14,178 bases of DNA from Lachnospiraceae bacterium (GTDB lineage: Bacteria; Bacillota; Clostridia; Lachnospirales; Lachnospiraceae), in the NCBI GenBank assembly GCA_017446125.1, contig JAFSRL010000028.1, positions 1-14,178 of the forward strand, written 5' to 3'. The notes under the pieces are model-generated. The model saw only the letters and a list, made by a program, of their open reading frames with translations. It searched no databases and was not told the DNA's origin. The stretch's first letter is position 1, and every line of letters begins with the position of its first letter. The position numbers and the translations under genes were made by a program. Below are positions 1 through 6,750 of the stretch, piece after piece.

Positions 1-429
1 CGTTTGATACGGCAGCGGCTCGCCCCGCTCCGCAATGCAGAAGTAGGTATACTGTCCCGTAAAGCAAAGCGTTCCGTTTTCGTCATAGACCTGCGCCTCG
101 CAGAGCGTCGTCTTTTTTCCGGCGTGAATCACACGCGCCTTACAAATCAAATCACCGTCCTGCGCCGCGCGTAAGTAAGAGCAGCTCGCGTTCTGTGTCA
201 CATGGCGTCTTCCGTCGGAACGCGTCGCAAGCCCCGTTGTCATATCCGCAAGCGAAAAATACGTCCCGCCGTGCGCCATGCCGTAGGGGTTCTTCGAATC
301 CTCATGCAGCTTCAAACCGCATTCCGCGTATCCTTTGTCTACATTAATCAAATACATGTGATTATGAATGGCAAACGCATTCATATCAAACAGCATCTCC
401 ATTTCCTTGCGGATTGCTTCGTCAATCAT
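1..429 (-). CDS. PaaI-family hotdog thioesterase, C-terminus cut by window edge
   Basis: The minus strand is open for 143 codons from an ATG at 429 to the left edge with no stop, so the C-terminus lies outside the window. The protein shows the PaaI-type acyl-CoA thioesterase pattern: an N-terminal region that leads into an HGG motif at residues 53-55, followed by the hotdog helix with D62 and the alternating beta strands of a hotdog fold. Such enzymes hydrolyse acyl-CoA thioesters, often aryl- or medium-chain acyl-CoAs, in the cytoplasm; the substrate here cannot be read from sequence. An AAGGAA ribosome binding site lies just upstream. It follows nadK by 25 nt on the same strand and is probably the last visible gene of the leftward operon. 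The family call is fairly safe; the role in this operon is unknown. Confidence 0.82.
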   Translation of the reverse strand, partial: MIDEAIRKEMEMLFDMNAFAIHNHMYLINVDKGYAECGLKLHEDSKNPYGMAHGGTYFSLADMTTGLATRSDGRRHVTQNASCSYLRAAQDGDLICKARVIHAGKKTTLCEAQVYDENGTLCFTGQYTYFCIAERGEPLPYQT

Positions 430-454
430 TTTCCGTTTCCTTTCTGTTTCCTTT

Positions 455-1330
455 TCACACCTTGAGACTGCCCACGCGCTCCATCCAGTCAATCACACCC
501 CAGTCCGCACTGAAGCGGATGAGCTCCACATGCTCTTTGGCCTTGCCCACGATCAGTTCTTCGCCCTTCTTTAAGGTGCCGGCAACCTCGCCGTCCACCG
601 TGATGTCCAGCGCGCCGATCGTCGGCACAATCCGGATTTTTGAATCCGACGCGCACACAAGCGGAATGTTCATGCGGTACTGCGGGTTCAGGGGAATGAT
701 GCTGATCACGTCCGCGTCCGCGTGGATGATGGGGCCGCCCGCGGCATACGCGTAGCCCGTCGAACCGGTCGGTGTGGAAACAATCATGCCGTCCGCGCGG
801 TAGTTGCCCACCAACTCCTTTCCGAAATACACCGCGACACCGCAGATTCCGCCGCGCGTTTTCTTCTGCAATACAATGTCGTTTAACGCAATCGGGATTT
901 TGTTTTTTCCCCACGCCGCGCTTAAGCAGTCCCTGCGGTCATGGACGCACTTCCCCTGCAGGATGCGGTCGAGCTTGCCCTCCGTTTCCTCCGGAAAGAT
1001 GTCCGCTAAAAACCCGAGCGTTCCGGTATTCACGCCGGTGATCGGGATGCCGTACGTTGCCGCCACGACAGCGCCGCGGATGAGCGTCCCGTCGCCCCCG
1101 ATCGATAAAATCAAATCGCAGTCTGTCAACTGCCGCTTCTCATCTCTTTCCTGAAAAAAGACAATGCCCTTGCGAAAGGCCGCTTCCACCTTCTTCTCAT
1201 GCTCTTTGCGCATCAAAACCTGCACGCCGTTTCTGCCCGCCCATGAAATGACCCGCCGCAAAACACCGGCAGTTCCTTCCTTTTTAAAGTTGGGCAGCAC
1301 CAGCATGTTCAAGATCGTCATTTTTTTCAT
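455..1330 (-). CDS. nadK: NAD kinase
   Basis: This 291-residue protein is a cytoplasmic ATP-NAD kinase that phosphorylates NAD to NADP. It shows the family signatures in order: GGDGT at residues 78-82, NTGTLGFLAD at 101-110, an ND pair at 150-151, the NAD-binding segment around TPTGSTGYAYAAGGPI at 186-201, and DGE at 246-248. The length is normal for bacterial NadK. The ATG at 1330 is preceded by GGAGGG at good spacing and overlaps the stop of the PHP gene as ATGA, so translation is probably coupled. A second in-frame ATG lies at codon 4, but the first fits the ribosome binding site better. Its position in an operon diverging from an NAD-linked hydrogenase suggests coordinated control of the pyridine nucleotide pool (inference). 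Confidence 0.96.
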   Translation of the reverse strand: MKKMTILNMLVLPNFKKEGTAGVLRRVISWAGRNGVQVLMRKEHEKKVEAAFRKGIVFFQERDEKRQLTDCDLILSIGGDGTLIRGAVVAATYGIPITGVNTGTLGFLADIFPEETEGKLDRILQGKCVHDRRDCLSAAWGKNKIPIALNDIVLQKKTRGGICGVAVYFGKELVGNYRADGMIVSTPTGSTGYAYAAGGPIIHADADVISIIPLNPQYRMNIPLVCASDSKIRIVPTIGALDITVDGEVAGTLKKGEELIVGKAKEHVELIRFSADWGVIDWMERVGSLKV

Positions 1331-2070
1331 TGCTTCCCTCCCGTGGCTGCCTCCTCACGCAGCACTTCAATCACCTCTTTCGCGCTTGGCCGCGCATGCA
1401 AAAGAGCAAGTGTCCGCACCGGCTCCGCGATGTCCCCCAAGTAGTGCGCGTCAGAGTCCGTGATGATGCGGCATCTCTTCAAATAAGAATGCGCATTGAT
1501 CATCTCCTCTGTCCGCGCGGGATTTTTGATCTCCGCGACAGTAAAAAGCGCGGTGGGCGGAATCGCGCCAAGCTGGCTGATGATCGAATCCGTTTCCTTA
1601 TCTAAATGCGCCGGAATCATCAGTCCGTCATACGGTTTTAAAATCTCGAATACATCATCAAAGGAGATGGTCGTCGCGTTGATCAACAGATACGGTTCCT
1701 CCCCGAGGACTTCATCTTCTTCATTCATGATGAGCTGGTCGCCGAAGATATCCTTCCGGTTCTCCACCTTCTGCAAGCGTTCATAGACAAAAGCATCAAA
1801 GGCAAGCGCCGCTTCGATGTCCGGAAACAAACACACGACATGCGCTTCCTCCGAAGTGGTCAGCTCCATGCCGGGGATTACCGTGATGCCATACGCCTGC
1901 GCCGCCTTCATGACGTAGGGCGCGTTGCGGCAGGCATTGTGATCGGTCAGTGCAATGATATCCAGTCCCTTGACGTGCGCCATGCCCGCGATGTTCGCGG
2001 GCGTCATGTCATTGTCGCCGCAGGGGGAAAGACAGGAATGAATGTGAAGGTCGTAATAAAGATCTGTCAT
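1327..2070 (-). CDS. PHP-domain metal-dependent phosphoesterase
   Basis: This 247-residue protein is of the PHP family, whose members use a polynuclear metal site to hydrolyse phosphoester or phosphomonoester substrates. Visible metal ligands are DLHIHS at residues 7-12 (H9, H11), TDHN at 42-45, E69 in GMELTT, H77, H155 in PAHLD and the DSDAHY motif at 205-210. It has no polymerase or tRNA-related extra domain, so it is a stand-alone PHP protein. The substrate cannot be predicted; relatives act on nucleotides, 5'-3' oligoribonucleotides or histidinol phosphate, but the histidinol phosphatase assignment is not favoured by context. It starts in an ATGA overlap with the upstream DRTGG gene, with GAGG about 7 nt before the ATG, and ends in an ATGA overlap with nadK. 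PHP and DRTGG proteins commonly sit beside clostridial hydrogenase genes (recalled family context). Confidence 0.9.
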   Translation of the reverse strand: MTDLYYDLHIHSCLSPCGDNDMTPANIAGMAHVKGLDIIALTDHNACRNAPYVMKAAQAYGITVIPGMELTTSEEAHVVCLFPDIEAALAFDAFVYERLQKVENRKDIFGDQLIMNEEDEVLGEEPYLLINATTISFDDVFEILKPYDGLMIPAHLDKETDSIISQLGAIPPTALFTVAEIKNPARTEEMINAHSYLKRCRIITDSDAHYLGDIAEPVRTLALLHARPSAKEVIEVLREEAATGGKQ

Positions 2071-2396
2071 GAAAGCGCCTCATGAATCTTAAGCGCCGCC
2101 CGGAACACGCTCAGGTCTGTTGTAAAGACCGCTATCCCCTCCTCCAATGCTTTTTGTTTCATCACATCATCCGGCTTGACACCCTCCGCCAGTATGATGC
2201 AGCTCATCTCGGTTAAGCGCAGCACGGCGAGTGTGTTCACGCCGCCCATTACCGTTACCCATGCGGCGTGCTCGATGCCCTTGCTCATCGCAAGGGAAAG
2301 CATGTCACAGCAGAAGACGTCTGTGACTGTGAGGGTGTTGTCGCCCTCGCAGGTGATTGTGAAATCCGGAAGGTTGTTGATATCTTGCAGGGTCAT
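2067..2396 (-). CDS. DRTGG-domain protein (second copy)
   Basis: This 109-residue protein is weakly similar to the DRTGG-domain gene at 2814-3176. Both carry an acidic DM(M/L)S segment, a hydrophobic strand ending in a VxxxG or ILAEG turn, and a closing helix-strand unit (EEGIAVFTTD here, ESGITVLGTD in the other). DRTGG domains occur next to CBS domains, in phosphotransacetylases and as stand-alone clostridial proteins; their ligand is unknown and no catalytic residues can be assigned. The ATG at 2396 overlaps the HATPase stop as ATGA and is preceded by CGGAGGTG. The stop overlaps the PHP start as ATGA. Being coupled to both neighbours suggests it works with the HATPase and PHP proteins, perhaps as a small ligand or redox sensor, which is inference only. 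Confidence 0.75.
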   Translation of the reverse strand: MTLQDINNLPDFTITCEGDNTLTVTDVFCCDMLSLAMSKGIEHAAWVTVMGGVNTLAVLRLTEMSCIILAEGVKPDDVMKQKALEEGIAVFTTDLSVFRAALKIHEALS

Positions 2397-2830
2397 GACA
2401 CCTCCGGTTCTCTATGCACAATCATGGTGACAGTCGTGCCTTCACCCTCGTGGGTTTCGATCGTCATCTCATCCGAGTATTTCTTCATGTTGGGCAGGCC
2501 CATGCCGGCGCCGAAGCCCAGGTCACGGATGCCGTCCGTCGCGGTCGAGTACCCCGCCTGCATCGCCTTCTCGACATCCTCGATGCCGGGACCGTTGTCC
2601 GCAAGTACAATCTTGATGTCCTTGTCATCCACCGTGACACGCGCGGTTCCGCCGTACGCATGGATGACCATATTGATTTCCCCCTCGTACATCGCAATGG
2701 ATGCCCTGCGGATGACCTCGGGGGATACGTTTAATTTCTTGAGTTCGTTTTTGAAGCTGGTAGAAGCTTCTCCGGCGGAAGCAAAATCCTCGCCGGAGAT
2801 TACATAGAGCAGTTCAGTGGAATTTGTCAT
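2393..2830 (-). CDS. RsbW-like HATPase (anti-sigma/serine kinase fold)
   Basis: This 145-residue stand-alone GHKL ATPase domain resembles anti-sigma factor serine kinases (RsbW, SpoIIAB). The N-box reads E49-x3-N53 with H57-A58, the G1 box is DNGPGI at 78-83 and the G2 box is GFGAGMGLPNMK at 105-116; there is no histidine phosphoacceptor domain. The reading frame stays open upstream to 2968, but the ATG at 2830 is chosen because GGAGG lies 8 nt before it and the upstream extension is basic and low in family character. With this start it overlaps the preceding DRTGG gene by 17 bp. It probably phosphorylates or sequesters a partner protein in response to the DRTGG proteins (inference). No STAS anti-anti-sigma, PP2C or sigma factor gene is in the window. 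Confidence 0.88.
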   Translation of the reverse strand: MTNSTELLYVISGEDFASAGEASTSFKNELKKLNVSPEVIRRASIAMYEGEINMVIHAYGGTARVTVDDKDIKIVLADNGPGIEDVEKAMQAGYSTATDGIRDLGFGAGMGLPNMKKYSDEMTIETHEGEGTTVTMIVHREPEVS

Positions 2831-3176
2831 AGCCGGCGCCTCCGTTGAGCCCGCCTTCCCAAAGCATGCCGCAGGCACTGAACATCCGATGGTCCGTCCC
2901 CAGTACGGTGATGCCGCTTTCCGCCGCCATCTGTATGATTTCCTCCGTGGGATTCTTGCCCCTGACAAAGACGACGCACAGAATGTCCATCATCTGCGCC
3001 GTCCGGATGACCTGCGCGTTGCAAAGCCCGGTCAAAAGCACTGCCTGATCCTTGACAAAGGCCAGCACATCACTCATCATATCCGAACCGCAGGCGCTTA
3101 AGACCTCTTTATCCAGGCTGTCCTCCCCCGTCAAAAGCCGTGCGTCCAAAATCGTTTGTACTTCCCTGATCGTCAT
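2814..3176 (-). CDS. DRTGG-domain protein (first copy, operon leader gene)
   Basis: This 120-residue protein is the first gene of the leftward operon. The core (about residues 27-105) has the DRTGG-family look: ACGSDMMSDVLAF, a LLTGLCNAQVIRTAQMMD segment, the strand ILCVVFVRGKNP and the closing ESGITVLGTDHRMF unit. It is similar along its length to the protein at 2067-2396, suggesting an old duplication. Several cysteines (C29, C52, C67, C102) are present; the similar protein has cysteines in roughly comparable segments, but no cluster-binding pattern is evident. The ATG at 3176 follows GGAGGA at 6-7 nt and lies about 45 nt from a good extended -10 element. The function is not known; DRTGG genes recur beside clostridial hydrogenase operons, which suggests a regulatory or ligand-sensing job. 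Confidence 0.78.
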   Translation of the reverse strand: MTIREVQTILDARLLTGEDSLDKEVLSACGSDMMSDVLAFVKDQAVLLTGLCNAQVIRTAQMMDILCVVFVRGKNPTEEIIQMAAESGITVLGTDHRMFSACGMLWEGGLNGGAGYDKFH

Positions 3177-3196
3177 AAACGGTCCTCCGATGCAAA

Positions 3197-3205
3197 ATAT
3201 GTCAA
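3197..3205 (-). repeat. TTGACATAT motif, leftward copy
   Basis: On the minus strand this reads TTGACATAT and lies between the leftward -10 and the ribosome binding site of the first DRTGG gene. An identical 9-mer lies on the plus strand at 3331-3339 just after the rightward -10, so the two form a perfect 9-bp inverted repeat flanking both promoters. It is a candidate shared operator; it does not have a -10 at suitable spacing and so is unlikely to be a -35. Confidence 0.4.
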
Positions 3206-3220
3206 AAAAATAACTACTAT

Positions 3221-3229
3221 ATTATAACA
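3221..3229 (-). promoter_or_regulatory. Extended -10 promoter element of the leftward DRTGG-PHP-nadK operon
   Basis: Read on the minus strand this is TGTTATAAT, a perfect TATAAT hexamer with the TG of an extended -10. A -35 element is poor: TTTTGC lies 17 bp upstream and TTGCTG 15 bp upstream. Extended -10 promoters often tolerate a weak -35. It places the transcript start about 35-40 nt before the first ATG of the operon. Confidence 0.6.
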
Positions 3230-3276
3230 CAGCTCTTGTCGCAGCAAAACCCCAAACTTTCGGAAAAAGACAAAAG

Positions 3277-3292
3277 TTTCAAAAATGTGAAA
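3277..3292. promoter_or_regulatory. Candidate operator palindrome TTTCA-N6-TGAAA
   Basis: The 16-bp element has perfect TTTCA/TGAAA arms with 12 of 16 positions symmetric. It sits just upstream of the proposed -35 of the hydrogenase operon, between the two divergent promoters. It includes a TGTGAA half-site that recurs in the same orientation 26 bp downstream at 3312-3317 inside the promoter spacer. The spacing resembles sites of dimeric helix-turn-helix regulators, but it does not match a full Rex or CRP/FNR consensus, so the regulator is unassigned. Confidence 0.35.
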
Positions 3293-3301
3293 TTTAGTGT
3301 A

Positions 3302-3329
3302 TTCAAACCTTTGTGAAGTATGATAAAAT
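3302..3329 (+). promoter_or_regulatory. Promoter of the hydrogenase operon
   Basis: TTCAAA at 3302-3307 is followed after 16 bp by TAAAAT at 3324-3329, with TG at the extended -10 position (TGATAAAAT). The hexamers match 4/6 and 5/6 of the sigmaA consensus. It lies in the most AT-rich part of the intergenic region and would give a leader of about 40 nt ahead of the first gene. Confidence 0.5.
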
Positions 3330-3330
3330 A

Positions 3331-3339
3331 TTGACATAT
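3331..3339 (+). repeat. TTGACATAT motif, rightward copy
   Basis: This is the plus-strand partner of the motif at 3197-3205, in the same orientation relative to its own operon. It starts 1 nt after the proposed -10 of the hydrogenase operon, so a bound protein would cover the transcription start. As a -35 it would need a -10 overlapping the ribosome binding site, which is implausible. Confidence 0.4.
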
Positions 3340-3377
3340 GGCAAGGCAAAACAATTTATGTAAGGAGGTAGGAGTAC

Positions 3378-3887
3378 ATGGCAACTGCAGAACAAACCGC
3401 TACGGTATTACCGTTTTTGGGAACACCGGAGCAGGAAGAGCGGCTTAAGGATGTCATCGATGAACTGCGTAACGAACGCGGCGCATTGATGCCCATTTTG
3501 CAGCGCGCACAGGACATCTACGGGTATCTTCCGATTGAGGTCCAAAAGATGATTGCAGAGGAGTTGGATGTCCCCCTGGAAAAGGTCTTCGGCGTTTCCA
3601 CGTTCTACTCCCAGTTCACATTAACCCCCAAGGGAAAGCATCATATTTCCGTATGCTTAGGCACCGCCTGTTACGTCAAGGGCAGCGGCATCGTTTTGGA
3701 CAAGCTCAAGGAAAAGCTTGAGATTGACACCGGCGAGTGCACGGCGGACAGAAGGTTCTCTTTGGACGCCTGCCGTTGCGTGGGCGCCTGCGGTCTTGCG
3801 CCCGTTATGACGATCGGCGAGGATGTCTACGGTCGCTTAAGCGCGGATCAGGTGGAAGGCATCTTAAAGAAGTACGAAAACGATTAA
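3378..3887 (+). CDS. hydC: Bifurcating [FeFe] hydrogenase NuoE-like subunit (HydC/HndA)
   Basis: This 169-residue subunit matches the 24-kDa NuoE family. Residues 18-85 are the helical N-terminal bundle with the typical QDIYGYLP and VFGVSTFYSQF segments; residues 88-165 form a thioredoxin-like [2Fe-2S] domain whose ligands are C93 and C98 (CLGTAC) and C134 and C138 (CRCVGAC). In trimeric and tetrameric [FeFe] hydrogenases it docks on the NuoF-like subunit and takes part in electron transfer between NAD(H), flavin and the iron-sulfur chain in the cytoplasm. Translation should be very strong: TAAGGAGGT lies 8 nt before the ATG. It is the first gene of the hydrogenase operon and ends 12 nt before the HATPase gene. 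C132 is an extra cysteine next to the ligand pair. Confidence 0.93.
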   Translation: MATAEQTATVLPFLGTPEQEERLKDVIDELRNERGALMPILQRAQDIYGYLPIEVQKMIAEELDVPLEKVFGVSTFYSQFTLTPKGKHHISVCLGTACYVKGSGIVLDKLKEKLEIDTGECTADRRFSLDACRCVGACGLAPVMTIGEDVYGRLSADQVEGILKKYEND

Positions 3888-3899
3888 GGGTGCTCTTGC

Positions 3900-4493
3900 A
3901 TGATGCCGGAGATTTCCTTAAACGTCCTGGATGTTGCACAAAACTGCGTCCGGGCGGGTGCGACCAAGGTCCGGATTGACGTTGACATCAACCGGGCGCA
4001 AAACACACTCACCATCTCCATTGCGGACAACGGCTGCGGCATGGACGAGGATACCCTGGCAAAGGTGACAGACCCCTTCTACACCACCCGCACCACCAGA
4101 AAGGTGGGACTGGGCGTTTCCTTTTTCAAGCAGGCAGCGGAATTGACCGGCGGAAGCTTCGCAATCGATTCCAAAACGGGGGAAGGCTCCGGAACAACGG
4201 TCACGGCGCGCTTCCTCCTTGACAGCATCGACCGGATGCCCTTGGGCGATATGCCGGGAACCATGCACACCCTCATCACGATGCACGAACGGATCCGCTG
4301 GCAGTATCACTTTTCGGCGTACGCCGAAGACAAACCAAAGGACGATTCATCCTTCCTGCTGGACACAAAGGAATTGAAGGACGTTTTGGGAGATGTCCCC
4401 TTCACGGAGCCGGAGGTCAGCGCATACATCATGGACTCTCTGAAAGAGAATTCGGCAGAGGTATTGCGAAACGCCGGCATCGAATCAATATAA
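3900..4493 (+). CDS. HATPase-domain protein embedded in the hydrogenase operon
   Basis: This 197-residue protein has an N-terminal GHKL ATPase domain (about residues 1-106) with D11 and N15 in the N-box region, the G1 box DNGCGM at 43-48, the G2 segment KVGLGVSF at 68-75 and GSGTT at 96-100. The DPFYTTR segment just before G2 is typical of histidine kinase ATP lids. There is no HisKA dimerisation domain and no sensor or membrane segment, so it is not a normal histidine kinase. Residues 107-197 form a tail I do not recognise, rich in acidic and lysine residues near 142-162. ATG codons lie at 3900 and 3903; AAGGG lies 9 nt before the first. It sits between the NuoE-like and HndB-like genes, an arrangement I recall from clostridial hydrogenase operons, so a role in regulating or assembling the enzyme is plausible but unproven. 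Confidence 0.85.
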   Translation: MMPEISLNVLDVAQNCVRAGATKVRIDVDINRAQNTLTISIADNGCGMDEDTLAKVTDPFYTTRTTRKVGLGVSFFKQAAELTGGSFAIDSKTGEGSGTTVTARFLLDSIDRMPLGDMPGTMHTLITMHERIRWQYHFSAYAEDKPKDDSSFLLDTKELKDVLGDVPFTEPEVSAYIMDSLKENSAEVLRNAGIESI

Positions 4494-4536
4494 GTACGGT
4501 AATCATTGTTCCTTAAAAGAGGAGGAAACAGAACAC

Positions 4537-4911
4537 ATGAAAAGCTTAGAGGAGTTAAAAGCAATCAGGGAAAAAGTGCAGTCACAGATGAATCTGCGCG
4601 ATGAAAGCGGCACGGATACCCGTGTGGTCGTGGGTATGGCGACCTGCGGGATTGCGGCGGGTGCAAGACCTGTCTTAAACAAATTCGTGGAGCTTGTGCA
4701 GGGCAGGAATCTTACGGAGATTCAGGTGACACAGACCGGGTGCATCGGGATGTGCCGCTATGAACCGATCGTCGAGATTCACGAACCGGGCAAGCCTTCC
4801 GTGACCTACATCCACATGGACGCGGAAAAAGCGGAAAAGGTGTTCAACGATCATTTATTACATGGCAATGTGGTGACGGAGTACCTGATCCCCGCCAAAA
4901 TGCAGGCGTAA
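4537..4911 (+). CDS. hndB: HndB-like thioredoxin-fold (2Fe-2S) ferredoxin-domain subunit
   Basis: This 124-residue protein resembles HndB of tetrameric NADP-reducing or bifurcating [FeFe] hydrogenases and the N-terminal domain of NuoF-like HydB. After a charged N-terminal helix (1-25), a thioredoxin-like [2Fe-2S] fold starts with VVVGMATCGIAAGA at 30-43 and continues to QTGCIGMCRYEPIVEI at 66-81. Its cysteines are C37, C69 and C73. Compared with the HydB N-terminus (C9, C14, C46, C50), C37-to-C69 matches C14-to-C46 exactly at 32 residues, so the first ligand of the usual four is missing and G33/M34 takes its place. It may therefore bind an atypical cluster or act structurally. A GAGGAGG site precedes the ATG. 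It lies 43 nt after the HATPase gene and 28 nt before hydB. Confidence 0.88.
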   Translation: MKSLEELKAIREKVQSQMNLRDESGTDTRVVVGMATCGIAAGARPVLNKFVELVQGRNLTEIQVTQTGCIGMCRYEPIVEIHEPGKPSVTYIHMDAEKAEKVFNDHLLHGNVVTEYLIPAKMQA

Positions 4912-4939
4912 ACTTATTTTCAGGTAAAGGAGATATCTT

Positions 4940-6739
<1,800 letters not shown>

Positions 6740-6750
6740 GGAGGTAGGAT

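Noticed and set aside
2831..2968. N-terminal extension of the HATPase frame to 2968
   Set aside because: It would overlap the upstream DRTGG gene by about 150 bp, the extension is basic and lacks family features, and the ATG at 2830 has a well-placed GGAGG.
3331..3361. TTGACA at 3331 as the -35 of the hydrogenase operon
   Set aside because: Any -10 at 16-18 bp would overlap the strong ribosome binding site and give a leaderless or untranslatable transcript; TGATAAAAT upstream is a better -10.
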